Source: Szabonella alba (GTDB lineage Bacteria; Pseudomonadota; Alphaproteobacteria; Rhodobacterales; Rhodobacteraceae). From it: a DNA stretch of 64,000 bases. The position numbers and the translations under genes are program-made. Shown one piece after another: positions 48,667 to 57,591 of the stretch (the first letter of the stretch is position 1; every line of letters begins with the position of its first letter). The stretch covers positions 62,001 through 126,000 of the forward strand of contig NZ_JAESVN010000004.1 of assembly GCF_016765775.1 (NCBI RefSeq), written 5' to 3'. The notes beneath the pieces were generated by a model. The model was not told where the DNA came from and searched no databases. It saw only the letters and a list, made by a program, of their open reading frames with translations.

Positions 48667-49470
48667 TCAGGGCAGCCATTCGGGATCCAGCACCATGATC
48701 GTCGGTCGTCCGGGCAATCGCGCCAGCGACAGGTCAATCTGGCTGTCTTCCAGCCGGACCACGTCAAACTCGGCCTCCATATCGGTCAGAAACCGGTTCA
48801 GCGAGGCGCCCGAGAACCAGTGCATCGGCAGCACGACCGAGGATCGCAGCCGCTGCACCACCTGCATCATCGAAGGCAGATCCAGCGTATAGCCGCCATC
48901 GACTGGCACCATCAGCACATCGACCCGCCCGATGGCCGCGAATTGTTCGTCATCCGGTATGTGATGCAAATGGCCTAGATGCCCGATGCACAGACCTGCC
49001 ACCTCGAAGATGAAGATGGAATTGCCATGCGGGCGCACCGAACCATAGCGGCGCACATCGGTCGCGACATTGCGCACAAGGATCTCACCCAGATCCAGCT
49101 GATGCACCGGCTCTCCCCCCGCCTCATCCCAGCCTTTCAGGACATGCGGGATGCGCGGATCGGGGCGGTCGGTCCAGTGGGTGCCATGGGCATTGTTCAT
49201 CGTCACCACCTCGGGGACGATATCGACCGGGCCGATATATCCGGTGTAGTCGGTCACGATCACCCGGCCCGAGGGCGCGCGCAGCGCGAAACTGGCATGA
49301 TCGAGATAGCGGATGCGCACTTCGCCCTCGGTCACAGGCGACTCAAACCGGGCGCGATGGAGGCGTTCGGAGCCCAGATCGGCCAGCGCGATGCAATGGC
49401 TGGGGATACGCTCCTGCGCAAAGAGGGGCAGTGGCAGGACCATGAGGACGGCAAGGGCAGATCGGATCAT
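48667..49470 (-). CDS. exported MBL-fold-like protein
   Basis: 267 residues. Signal peptide MIRSALAVLMVLPLPLFAQE, then RIRYLDHASFALRAPSGRVIVTDYTGYIGP, a degenerate metallo-beta-lactamase/UlaG-like opening. Later His residues are in NNAHGTHWTD, IGHLGHLHH and LPMHWF, and Asp in VDVLMVPVDGGYTLD. The canonical HxHxDH is not intact, so catalysis is doubtful or uses another metal set. AGGAGG before ATG 49470 fixes the start. Probably periplasmic. Confidence 0.75.
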   Translation of the reverse strand: MIRSALAVLMVLPLPLFAQERIPSHCIALADLGSERLHRARFESPVTEGEVRIRYLDHASFALRAPSGRVIVTDYTGYIGPVDIVPEVVTMNNAHGTHWTDRPDPRIPHVLKGWDEAGGEPVHQLDLGEILVRNVATDVRRYGSVRPHGNSIFIFEVAGLCIGHLGHLHHIPDDEQFAAIGRVDVLMVPVDGGYTLDLPSMMQVVQRLRSSVVLPMHWFSGASLNRFLTDMEAEFDVVRLEDSQIDLSLARLPGRPTIMVLDPEWLP

Positions 49471-49634
49471 CGGCGGCACCTCCTGATGGCAGAAGGTTAG
49501 GGGGAATCGCGCAGCCCGCCGGTCACAATCGCGCCAGCAGGGCTAAATGTGCCCCGCCGAGTCCCCCCTGATGCGGCCATGTGGGCCCATTTGCCAAAAA
49601 ATCAGTCAGCGCGCGCAGGCGCTTTCACCCGCGA

Positions 49635-50219
49635 TCAGCCCACATCGGTCCGGCCGCGCCGGTCATGGCGCAAGCTGGCGTAAAGCACATGGTTGCGCCA
49701 GCGCCCCGCGATCTGCAGATAGCTTTGCGCGACGCCCTCATATTTGAAGCCGCTTTTCTCCAGCACCCCGCGCGACGCGGTGTTTTCCGGCAGGCAGGCG
49801 GCCTCGACCCGGCTGAGATCCATGACGCTAAAGGCGTGATGCACCACCGCCAGCAGCGCCTCCCTCATGAAACCCTGCCGCGCATAGGGCTGGCCGATCC
49901 AGTAGCCGACCGTTCCGGCCTGTGACGGGCCACGGCGGATATTGTCCAGCGTGATCGCCCCGATCAGCGCCTGATCGGTCCGGCGGATCAGGAACAAAGG
50001 CAGCGCCGTGCCTTGCGATTCCGCCCGCGCCGCCCAATAGACCCGGTTGGTGAAAGACCGCCGCGACAGATGATCCGAGGCCCAGACCGGTTCCCACGGG
50101 GTCAGAAACCCGGCAGATCCGGCGCGCAGATCCGACCAGAGCCGCCAATCCCCGTGCTGGGGCAGGCGCAGCGTCATGCGCTCTGTCTCCAGCCGGACCT
50201 TGCGCCGCAGGCCGAACAT
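49635..50219 (-). CDS. RimJ/RimL-type GNAT acetyltransferase
   Basis: 194 residues. Opens MFGLRRKVRLETERMTLRLPQHGDW, then VYWAARAESQGTALPLFLIRRTDQALIGAITLDNI, and the acetyl-CoA region GYWIGQPYARQGFMREALLAVVHHAF with NTASRGVLEKSGFKYEG, the RimJ pattern. It may acetylate the N-terminus of ribosomal protein S5, but many homologues have other targets. Its ATG overlaps the M16 peptidase stop (TGATG). Last gene of the ctaC-to-GNAT run. Confidence 0.88.
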   Translation of the reverse strand: MFGLRRKVRLETERMTLRLPQHGDWRLWSDLRAGSAGFLTPWEPVWASDHLSRRSFTNRVYWAARAESQGTALPLFLIRRTDQALIGAITLDNIRRGPSQAGTVGYWIGQPYARQGFMREALLAVVHHAFSVMDLSRVEAACLPENTASRGVLEKSGFKYEGVAQSYLQIAGRWRNHVLYASLRHDRRGRTDVG

Positions 50220-51478
50220 CAGGCGGCAAGCCGCTGGCGGATCGCCTCAAGACCCGGGGCGCGGCGCACGGGGCCGTAAAGCGCCAGCGCCGTATCGGCC
50301 TCCAGCAGCCGTTCGGCCACGCCGCGCACATCTGCCGTGGTCACCGCGTCGATCTTGGCCACGGCCTCTTCCGGGGCGGGCACCCTGCCCCAGATCGCCA
50401 GCAGCCGCGCCAGACGCTCGGCCCGGCTTGATGGGCTTTCCAGCCCCATCAGCATCCCAGCCTTGATCTGCGCGCGCGCCCGCGCGACCTCGGCATCGGT
50501 CATGTCATCCGCCGCGCGCTTCATCTCATCCAGTGTGATCTGGGTCAGATCACCGATTTCGGCCGCCGATGTCCCCGCATAGACGGTGATCTGGCCGGTA
50601 TCCTCATAAGCGCCCGATTGCGCGAAGATCGAATAGCACAATCCCCGCTCCTCCCGCACCTTCTGAAACAGGCGTGAGGACATGCCGCCGCCCATCGTCA
50701 TCGCATAGATCTGCGCGGCATAGACATCCGGGGCACGATAGCCGGGCGCGTCAAAGGCCAGCGCGAAATGCACCTGCTCCAGCTTCTTCACCACGCGCCG
50801 CTCACTGCCCCGGAACTGCGCAGGCTCCAGCAAGGCCGAGCCGCGTGCGGTGCGCGCGCCGAACAGCGCCTCGGCCTGCGCGACAATGGCGTCATGATCC
50901 ACCGCGCCCGCCGCTGACAGGATCATGTGGTCGGGGCTGTAATGTTCGGCGACGAACTGCGTCAGATCCTCACGCGAGAAGCCCGCGACCCGTTCCGCCG
51001 GTCCAAGGATCGTGCGGCCGAAGGCCTGATCGGGGTAGCACGCCTCCTGCAGCCAGTCGAAGATGATGTCATCGGGCGTGTCCAGCGCCTGCCCGATTTC
51101 CTGCAGGATCACATGACGTTCAACCTCGATCTCTTTCGGGTCGAAAACCGGGTTCAGCACGATATCCCCGATCACATCAAGCGCCAGCGGCACATCCTCG
51201 GCCAGCACCCTTGCGTAATAGGCGGTCATCTCACGGCTGGTATAGGCGTTGATATAGCCGCCCACATCCTCGATCTGCTCGGCGATCTGCAGGGGGCTGC
51301 GGGTGGTCGTGCCCTTGAAGGCCATATGTTCCAGAAAATGCGCGATGCCGTTCTGCTCGGCCCGCTCATGCCGCCCGCCGGCGGTGATCCAGATCCCGAC
51401 CGAGGCCGATTTCAGCCCCGGCATGTCCTCGGTGACGATGCGGAAACCATTGGCAAGCGTCGTCAGGCGGCTGGTCAA
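50219..51478 (-). CDS. M16-family zinc peptidase (processing-peptidase-like)
   Basis: 419 residues. Inverted zinc motif HxxEH at H47-x2-E50-H51 (HFLEHMAFKGT), a downstream EIEVERHVILQEI with the third ligand Glu, and the Gly-rich second half (MTMGGGMSSRLFQKVREERGLCYSIFA). This is the PqqL/MPP beta-like type. It starts with TTG, with AAGGA seven bases upstream, inside the thrC stop (TTGA), so it is coupled to thrC. Cellular substrate unknown. Confidence 0.93.
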   Translation of the reverse strand: MTSRLTTLANGFRIVTEDMPGLKSASVGIWITAGGRHERAEQNGIAHFLEHMAFKGTTTRSPLQIAEQIEDVGGYINAYTSREMTAYYARVLAEDVPLALDVIGDIVLNPVFDPKEIEVERHVILQEIGQALDTPDDIIFDWLQEACYPDQAFGRTILGPAERVAGFSREDLTQFVAEHYSPDHMILSAAGAVDHDAIVAQAEALFGARTARGSALLEPAQFRGSERRVVKKLEQVHFALAFDAPGYRAPDVYAAQIYAMTMGGGMSSRLFQKVREERGLCYSIFAQSGAYEDTGQITVYAGTSAAEIGDLTQITLDEMKRAADDMTDAEVARARAQIKAGMLMGLESPSSRAERLARLLAIWGRVPAPEEAVAKIDAVTTADVRGVAERLLEADTALALYGPVRRAPGLEAIRQRLAA

Positions 51479-52872
51479 TTGGCGGTCCTTTCGGCGATAT
51501 TGGCGCGGATATGCGCCTGCAGTTTTGCCAGATCATTCGGCAGGCGGGTCATCCGTTCGGCCCGGTCAAACATATCGGCCATGCGCGGCGGCAGGGCGGG
51601 GCGAACCCCCATCGCGGCCTCGACCGCATCGGGGAACTTCGCCGGATGGGCGGTGGCCAGCGTCACCATCGGCGCGCCGCCCAGATGGCTTTCGGCGACA
51701 TGGACGCCGACGGCGCTGTGCGGGCACAGCACCTCACCCGTCGCCTCATGCGTCAGCTTGATCGTGGCGCTGGTTTCTTCCTCGCTGCAACTGCCCGAGG
51801 CGAAGGTTTCGCGCAGCATCTCTGCGGCACCCTGCGAGATGCTAAAACCGCCGGTCTTCAGTTCGGCCATCAGCTGCGCCACCGCCGCGCCATCGCGGCC
51901 GTAAGCGTCAAACAGCGCGCGCTCGAAATTCGACGAGACCTGAATATCCATCGAGGGGCTGATCGAGGGGCGCACCCCGTCGGGGCGGTATTCCCCGGTT
52001 TTCAGTGCCCGGTCCAGAATGTCGTTCTGGTTGGTCGCCACGATCAGCCGCCCGATGGGCAGCCCCATCCGCCGGGCGATATAGCCCGCGAAGATATCGC
52101 CGAAATTCCCCGTGGGCACGGTGAAATCGACCTTGCGATGCGGCGCCCCCAGCGACACGGCGGCAGTGAAGTAATAGACCACCTGCGCCAGAACCCGCGC
52201 CCAGTTGATCGAGTTCACCCCCGCAAGACGCACCCCGTCGCGGAAGTCGAAATCGTTGAACATATCCTTCACGCGCGCTTGGCAATCGTCGAAATCGCCA
52301 TCCATTGCAATGGCATGGACATTGGATTCCGTGGGCGTCGTCATCTGGCGGCGCTGCACCTCGGACACGCGGCCATGCGGGAACAGGATGAAGACATCGA
52401 CATTGGCAAGGCCCCGGAACGCCTCGATCGCGGCCGATCCCGTATCGCCCGAAGTGGCCCCCACAATCGTGATCCGCTGCCCCGATTTCGCCAGCGTCGC
52501 CTGCATCATCTGCCCGATGAGCTGCATCGCGAAATCCTTGAAGGCCAGGGTGGGCCCGTGGAACAGTTCCAGCAGGAAATGATCGGCGCCGATCTGCACC
52601 AGCGGCGCGCGGGCCGCATGGCCGAAGCCTTCATAGGCCTTTGCGATCAGACCACGAAACTCGGTCTCGGTAAAAGTGTCACCTAGATAGGGCCACATCA
52701 CCCGGAAGGCCACATCGCCATAAGGCAGACCAGCCAGCGCCGCGATCTCGTCATGGGTCATCTGCGGAATGGTCTCGGGGACATAAAGCCCGCCATCGCG
52801 CGCCAGCCCCGTCATCATCGCCTCACCGAAGGGCAGGACCGGTGCGCTGCCACGGGTGGAAATATACTTCAT
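51475..52872 (-). CDS. thrC: threonine synthase
   Basis: Converts O-phosphohomoserine to threonine with PLP. 465 residues, the long ThrC type. Starts MKYISTRGSAPVLPFGEAMMTGLARDGGLYVPE, has HGPTLAFKDFAMQLIGQMM (PLP Lys), VGATSGDTGSAAIEAFRG, VPTGNFGDIFAGYIARRMGLPI and TNQNDIL. A frame extends to 52965, but the ATG at 52872 fits the family. Stop overlaps the M16 gene start. Confidence 0.97.
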   Translation of the reverse strand: MKYISTRGSAPVLPFGEAMMTGLARDGGLYVPETIPQMTHDEIAALAGLPYGDVAFRVMWPYLGDTFTETEFRGLIAKAYEGFGHAARAPLVQIGADHFLLELFHGPTLAFKDFAMQLIGQMMQATLAKSGQRITIVGATSGDTGSAAIEAFRGLANVDVFILFPHGRVSEVQRRQMTTPTESNVHAIAMDGDFDDCQARVKDMFNDFDFRDGVRLAGVNSINWARVLAQVVYYFTAAVSLGAPHRKVDFTVPTGNFGDIFAGYIARRMGLPIGRLIVATNQNDILDRALKTGEYRPDGVRPSISPSMDIQVSSNFERALFDAYGRDGAAVAQLMAELKTGGFSISQGAAEMLRETFASGSCSEEETSATIKLTHEATGEVLCPHSAVGVHVAESHLGGAPMVTLATAHPAKFPDAVEAAMGVRPALPPRMADMFDRAERMTRLPNDLAKLQAHIRANIAERTAN

Positions 52873-52889
52873 GCCTGTCGGTCCCGTCC

Positions 52890-53555
52890 CTAGATCATCC
52901 GGCGTCTGATACGCCACAGAAGAAAGCCTGTCATCCCCAACCACACTGCCGCCAGCCCGAACCACTGCACCGCATAGCCGAAATGGTCATTCGGAATATC
53001 CGTTATATCGACCGGAACCGGCTCGATCTCCGCAGCAGTCGGTTCGCGGGCGATGACAAGCAGCGGTTCGGCCTCCAGATGCGCGGCCATGGCGGGCACA
53101 TCGCGGGCAAACCAAAGCCCCGTGCGGCTGTCGGGTTCGGGGGTGAAACTGTCCACCTCTTCAGGCCAGTGCAGATTGCCGGTCACCAATGCGGGCCCCG
53201 AGGGGCGGGGATCGGCGCGCCGGTCGTCGGGAATGAACCCGCGATCCACCATGATCCGGCGTCCTCCGGTCTCGAACACCTCGATCACCCGGACGCCCGC
53301 ACCGATTTGCTTGCGGCTGACCAGCACATCAAGGCTTTGCCCCGTGAAACGCCCCTCGGCCCGGACCGGCAGGTAGCGGTCGGATACGGGGTCGGGGCTG
53401 GCGGGAAGGGCAACCGGGGCGGCGGTGATCCGGGCCAAGATATCGGCCAGGATCGCCTCTTTCCAGGCAAGGCGCTGCATCTGCCAAAGACCCAGCGAGA
53501 TCAGCACAGCCCCGCCGACAAGGCCGAGCAACAGAGGAAAGATCATGCGGCGCAA
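52890..53555 (-). CDS. SURF1-family cytochrome oxidase assembly protein
   Basis: 221 residues with one membrane helix at each end (about 5-25 and 195-215) and a periplasmic loop between, the Surf1 topology. Seen: LGLWQMQRLAWKEAIL, GRFTGQSLDVLVSRKQIGAGVRVIEVF, RRIMVDRGFIP, and YAVQWFGLAAVWLGMTGFLLW. It helps insert heme a into oxidase subunit I. The start is TTG at 53555 with GAGGA upstream; ATG at 53546 is an alternative. Lies between ctaE and thrC, as is common in this group. Confidence 0.92.
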   Translation of the reverse strand: MRRMIFPLLLGLVGGAVLISLGLWQMQRLAWKEAILADILARITAAPVALPASPDPVSDRYLPVRAEGRFTGQSLDVLVSRKQIGAGVRVIEVFETGGRRIMVDRGFIPDDRRADPRPSGPALVTGNLHWPEEVDSFTPEPDSRTGLWFARDVPAMAAHLEAEPLLVIAREPTAAEIEPVPVDITDIPNDHFGYAVQWFGLAAVWLGMTGFLLWRIRRRMI

Positions 53556-53580
53556 GGAAGTCGTATCCTCAAAATGAAAG

Positions 53581-53602
53581 GCGCGGACCGGAGGGCCCGC
53601 GC
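53581..53602 (-). terminator. hairpin after ctaE
   Basis: Six-base GC stem GCGCGG/CCGCGC with a 10-base loop, read on the minus strand just past ctaE and followed by CTTTCATTTTG. It may reduce read-through into the SURF1 gene; weak stem, so uncertain. Confidence 0.5.
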
Positions 53603-53665
53603 GTTTCCGGTGTTTCGGTCACGGGGCGCGCGTGGTGCCCCTTCGGTCTTGCCGACCCTTGGCCC

Positions 53666-54466
53666 TTACTGGCCCCAGACGTAGATCGCGGCGAACAGGA
53701 ACAGCCAGACCACATCAACGAAGTGCCAATACCAGGCCGCAGCCTCAAACCCGATATGTTTCTCGGGCGTGAAATGACCCTTGTAGGCGCGGATCAGACA
53801 AACGGTCAGGAAGATCGTGCCGATCACGACGTGGAAGCCGTGGAAACCCGTCGCCATGAAGAAGTTCGCGCCATAGATGTTGCCGGCGAAGCCAAAGGCG
53901 GCATGGCTGTATTCATAAGCCTGCAGCATGGTGAAGAACACACCAAGGATGATCGCCAGCCAGAGCCCGGTCTTGAGATCCTTGCGGTTGTTCTCATGCG
54001 CCAGCGCATGGTGCGCCCAGGTTGCGGCACAGCCCGAGCAGAGCAGGATCAGCGTGTTGATCAGCGGCAGGTGCCAGGGGTCGAAGGTCTCGATCCCGGC
54101 GGGCGGCCAGACGCCATCAACGGCGGGCGACAGCGGCCCCATCGGATACATCGCGTGCTTGAAGAAGGACCAGAACCATGCGGCGAAGAACATGACCTCG
54201 GACATGATGAACATGATGAAGCCATAGCGCAGGCCGATCCGCACCACCGGAGTGTGATCGCCGACAAGGCTTTCCTTCACGACCTCGGACCACCATGCGA
54301 ACATGACGTAAAGCACCAGCACAAAGCCGATAAGCCCCATCCACGGCCCCGAGCCATGCATCCAGAGCACCGACCCGAACAGCATGATGAAAGCCCCGAG
54401 TGCGCCCAGAAATGGCCAGATCGAGGGTGGCAGGATGTGATAATCGTGGTTCTTGGCATGGGCCAT
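53666..54466 (-). CDS. ctaE: cytochrome c oxidase subunit III
   Basis: 266 residues, seven membrane helices. Starts [26 protein letters not shown], very close to Paracoccus COIII, with [58 protein letters not shown] and [26 protein letters not shown]. It stabilises the aa3 oxidase. ATG 54466 is preferred over 54475 because GAGGGA sits at proper distance. Subunit I (ctaD) is not in the window. Confidence 0.97.
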   Translation of the reverse strand: MAHAKNHDYHILPPSIWPFLGALGAFIMLFGSVLWMHGSGPWMGLIGFVLVLYVMFAWWSEVVKESLVGDHTPVVRIGLRYGFIMFIMSEVMFFAAWFWSFFKHAMYPMGPLSPAVDGVWPPAGIETFDPWHLPLINTLILLCSGCAATWAHHALAHENNRKDLKTGLWLAIILGVFFTMLQAYEYSHAAFGFAGNIYGANFFMATGFHGFHVVIGTIFLTVCLIRAYKGHFTPEKHIGFEAAAWYWHFVDVVWLFLFAAIYVWGQ

Positions 54467-54523
54467 CGCGGTCATTCCCTCGTTTCTTTACTCCGCAGCC
54501 TTTCCGGCGCGGCGGTCTTGTCG

Positions 54524-55111
54524 TCAGTTTACGCCGGTTCCCGGGGCCGGGGCAAGCGCGGCCTGATCCGCATTTGTGGGTTCAGCGGGCGGCAGGTCGG
54601 TCTCATGGAAGGTGTAGGACAGGGTGATGACCTTCACGAATTTCGCTTCCCGGTCATTCACGATCTCGGGATCGACATAAAAGGTCACCGGCATCTGCAC
54701 CCGTTCGCCGGGTTGCAGCACCTGTTGTTCAAAGCAGAAACAGTGGATCTTGGTGAAATAGCCGCCCGCCGCATAGGGGGTGACATTATAGCTGGCCGTG
54801 CCTGCAACCGGGCGGTCGGTGGGATTGTAAGCCTCATAAAAGGCCAGCCCCGTTTCCCCCAGCCGCACGGTCATTTCGCGCTGCTGAGGCACAAAGTCCC
54901 ACGGCATCCCCCGCTCTTTCGAGGCGTCGAACCGGATCTTGATCGTTTGTTCCAGCATCTGATCCGATGGGGCGGCGGCAACACCCGTCGTGCCACCGAA
55001 ACCGGTCACCCGGCAGAACCAGTCATAGAACGGCACGGCTGCATAGGACAGCGAGCCCATCAGAACCACGACACCCGCAAGCTGCGCTGCGGTCTTGCGA
55101 TGATTTCCCAT
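54524..55111 (-). CDS. ctaG: cytochrome c oxidase assembly protein CtaG/Cox11
   Basis: 195 residues. One N-terminal membrane helix (AAQLAGVVVLMGSLSYAAVPFYDWFCRVTGFGG) and a periplasmic domain with the copper motif HCFCFEQQVLQPGE. It delivers copper to the CuB site of subunit I. ATG overlaps the stop of the small upstream membrane protein (TGATG). Confidence 0.96.
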   Translation of the reverse strand: MGNHRKTAAQLAGVVVLMGSLSYAAVPFYDWFCRVTGFGGTTGVAAAPSDQMLEQTIKIRFDASKERGMPWDFVPQQREMTVRLGETGLAFYEAYNPTDRPVAGTASYNVTPYAAGGYFTKIHCFCFEQQVLQPGERVQMPVTFYVDPEIVNDREAKFVKVITLSYTFHETDLPPAEPTNADQAALAPAPGTGVN

Positions 55112-55305
55112 CAGTTGCCCCCTTCCTCGGCTGGCATCAGTTCCGGCCGCACCACATGGTCAAAGCCCTGAATCGGCCCGACATTGGTGACCTTCACGAC
55201 GGTCAGCCCGAATACGATGGCGATGAAGGCCACAAGCGTCAGCCCCACGCCCAGATTGCGCCCGAAGCGGCGACGGTGGATTTCATGTTCCGTGCGAAAG
55301 GACAT
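55111..55305 (-). CDS. small membrane protein of the oxidase operon
   Basis: 64 residues: basic N-terminus (MSFRTEHEIHRRRFGRNLG), one membrane helix (VGLTLVAFIAIVFGLTVVKV), then a short acidic tail. It sits between ctaB (2-base gap) and ctaG (1-base overlap), a position I recall for CoxF-like small ORFs in other alphaproteobacteria. Probably helps oxidase assembly, unproven. ATG 55305 has GGGGGAG at good distance; GTG at 55311 is an alternative. Confidence 0.82.
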   Translation of the reverse strand: MSFRTEHEIHRRRFGRNLGVGLTLVAFIAIVFGLTVVKVTNVGPIQGFDHVVRPELMPAEEGGN

Positions 55306-55307
55306 CG

Positions 55308-56282
55308 TCACACTCCCCCTGCCGGGCTGCGCAGCGCGGCCTCAACCAGAAAGGCCGCGAAATGCAGGAACAGATAGTAAAGCGAGAAGCGGAAGACCTG
55401 TTTCTCGACGCGGTAGCCATCGGCCTCGGCCATGGCCTCATCGCGCCGCCAGATGCGCCAGGCACCGATCAGGAACCCCAGGTTCAGCATCGCCGACAGC
55501 GCCAGATAAACCGGCCCGCCGATCGAGGTGAAACCCGCGCCGATCGCGAAGGGCACCAGCAACACAGTGTAGACAAGGATATGGGTCCGCGTCGCAGGGC
55601 GGCCATGGGTAACCGTCAACATCGGCACACCGGCCTTGTGGTAATCTTCCTTCATGAACAGCGCCAGCGCCCAGAAATGCGGCGGCGTCCACATGAAGAT
55701 GATCGCGAACATCAGAAGGGATTCGATGCCGACCCCGCCTGTCGCAACCGCCCAGCCGATCATCGGAGGAAAGGCCCCCGCCGCGCCGCCGATCACGATG
55801 TTCTGCGGCGTCGAGCGCTTCAGCCACATCGAATAGACGACCGCATAGAAGAAGATCGTGAAGGCCAGCAGCCCCGCCGCCAGAAGATTGGACGCCAGCG
55901 CCAGCATCACCACCGCAATGCCCGACAGCGCCAGACCGACCGCCAGCGCCTCGCCCGGTTCAACCAGCCCGGCAGGCACCGGACGGCCCTGTGTGCGCTT
56001 CATCACCGCGTCGATATCGGCATCCCACCACATGTTCAGCGCGCCCGAGGCCCCTGCCCCGAGTGCGATGAACAGGATCGCGGACATACCCACGAACGGA
56101 TGCACTCCGACAGGGGCAACCAGCAGACCGACCAGCGCCGTAAATACGACCAGCGACATAACGCGCGGTTTCAGCAGCGCGACATAATCGCCGAACCCTG
56201 CCTCTTTCACACCCGGACCAGCCGGAACCGAAGCCGCATTGCGCGGACCCGTTCCGCCGTGATTGATCGTTGCGTCGCTCAT
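55308..56282 (-). CDS. ctaB: protoheme IX farnesyltransferase
   Basis: 324 residues, about eight membrane helices. Adds a farnesyl tail to heme b to make heme o for the oxidase. UbiA-family motifs: ALNMWWDADIDAVMKRTQGRPVPAG (first Asp-rich) and TPPHFWALALFMKEDYHKAGVPMLTVTHG (second). Downstream of ctaC and followed by the small membrane protein and ctaG. Confidence 0.97.
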   Translation of the reverse strand: MSDATINHGGTGPRNAASVPAGPGVKEAGFGDYVALLKPRVMSLVVFTALVGLLVAPVGVHPFVGMSAILFIALGAGASGALNMWWDADIDAVMKRTQGRPVPAGLVEPGEALAVGLALSGIAVVMLALASNLLAAGLLAFTIFFYAVVYSMWLKRSTPQNIVIGGAAGAFPPMIGWAVATGGVGIESLLMFAIIFMWTPPHFWALALFMKEDYHKAGVPMLTVTHGRPATRTHILVYTVLLVPFAIGAGFTSIGGPVYLALSAMLNLGFLIGAWRIWRRDEAMAEADGYRVEKQVFRFSLYYLFLHFAAFLVEAALRSPAGGV

Positions 56283-56367
56283 ATCGCTACCGCCTGCCTA
56301 GCCTTGCTACCGGTGCAGCGCCTTGCGGCCCTGCCACCTTGCCCGGGCATCCCTGCCCCGTCTGCGA

Positions 56368-57417
56368 TCAGTTGCCCTGCGTCGCAGCGCCGTCCTGCGC
56401 CGGATCGGCCTCTGCTTCCTCGGCAGCAGCCTCCTCTGGCGCGGCTTCCTCGGTTGCAGCTTCGTCAACCGCAGCTTCGTCAGTTGCAGCAGCCTCAGTT
56501 GCAGCGGCCTCAGCCACAGCTGCGGTCACCTCGGGGCTGTCCAGTGCGGCCAGCGAGACATAGCTGCCCGTCGCCTTCGAGGCGGCAAGCCATTCCTCAT
56601 AGGCTTCCTCACTGACCACCTTGACGGTGATCGGCATATAGGCATGCGCAATGCCGCAAAGCTCGGAACACTGGCCGAAATAGACGCCTTCCCGTTCAGC
56701 CGAGAACCAAAGCTGCGCCAGACGGCCGGGAACGGCGTCCTGTTTCACGCCGAAGGCCGGGATCGTCCAGGAATGGATAACATCGGCCGCAGTGACCTGC
56801 ATCACGACGGTCTGGCCGACCGGAACAATCACGGCGGTGTCGGTAGCCAGCAGGAATTCGTCACGGCTGTAGCCGGCAGCCACCAGTTCGGACTCAACCG
56901 CTGCCGTCAGGCGGAAATCGCCCCCCGTGGCCGGTGCACCGATCATGTAGCTCTCGAACATCAGGTCGTGGTCGACATATTCATAGCCCCAGTACCACTG
57001 ATAACCGGTCACTTTGATAGTGATATCGGCCTCGGGAATTTCCTGCTGCTTGAACAGAACCGGCAGCGAGAAGGCCCCAATAAAGACCAGAATGACGATG
57101 GGCACGATGGTCCATGCCACTTCCAGCGGGCTGTTATGGGTGAAGGTCGCGGGATTCGCATTGCGCTTTTCATGATAGCGGAAGGCGACCCAAAGCAGCA
57201 GCGCCGTCACGAAAACCGTGATGACAGCGATGATGACCAGCAAGAGATCATCCAGCCAGATCAGATCCCGCATCAGTTCGGTAGCCGCCGGCTGGAACCC
57301 CGTCTTCCCGTCGACCGGACGCCCGACGATCTCCAGATCCTGCGCGAAAGCCGCCCCTGCGGCGCTCAGGCTTCCGATGGTTGCGGCAAGGCCGGAAAGA
57401 TGTTTCGTCATGCGCAT
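56368..57417 (-). CDS. ctaC: cytochrome c oxidase subunit II with acidic Ala-rich tail
   Basis: 349 residues. Signal peptide to about residue 25, two membrane helices (57-79, 100-123) and the periplasmic cupredoxin with the CuA ligands H215, C250, E252, C254, H258 and M261 ([15 protein letters not shown]). The aromatic YQWYWGYEY is present. Residues about 298-345 form an unusual Ala/Glu/Asp-rich extension. ATG 57417 begins MRMTKHL; the longer frame upstream covers the divergent promoter with tldD. It receives electrons from cytochrome c. First gene of the long minus-strand run. Confidence 0.96.
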   Translation of the reverse strand: MRMTKHLSGLAATIGSLSAAGAAFAQDLEIVGRPVDGKTGFQPAATELMRDLIWLDDLLLVIIAVITVFVTALLLWVAFRYHEKRNANPATFTHNSPLEVAWTIVPIVILVFIGAFSLPVLFKQQEIPEADITIKVTGYQWYWGYEYVDHDLMFESYMIGAPATGGDFRLTAAVESELVAAGYSRDEFLLATDTAVIVPVGQTVVMQVTAADVIHSWTIPAFGVKQDAVPGRLAQLWFSAEREGVYFGQCSELCGIAHAYMPITVKVVSEEAYEEWLAASKATGSYVSLAALDSPEVTAAVAEAAATEAAATDEAAVDEAATEEAAPEEAAAEEAEADPAQDGAATQGN

Positions 57418-57591
57418 CGTGCTTTTTCCCGTATAGGTTCCCGCACCCCTTGCCGGGGCTACGGCCGGACGCCGCCGCGACGCGGCAGAATCCCGTTGTT
57501 TCCTGCCCCGGTGAAACCATATTAAGCCCCGGACGACAAGAGAAACAGTTGCGGCAAAGAGACGCCGCATGACGCAGATCAAGGACAAAGC

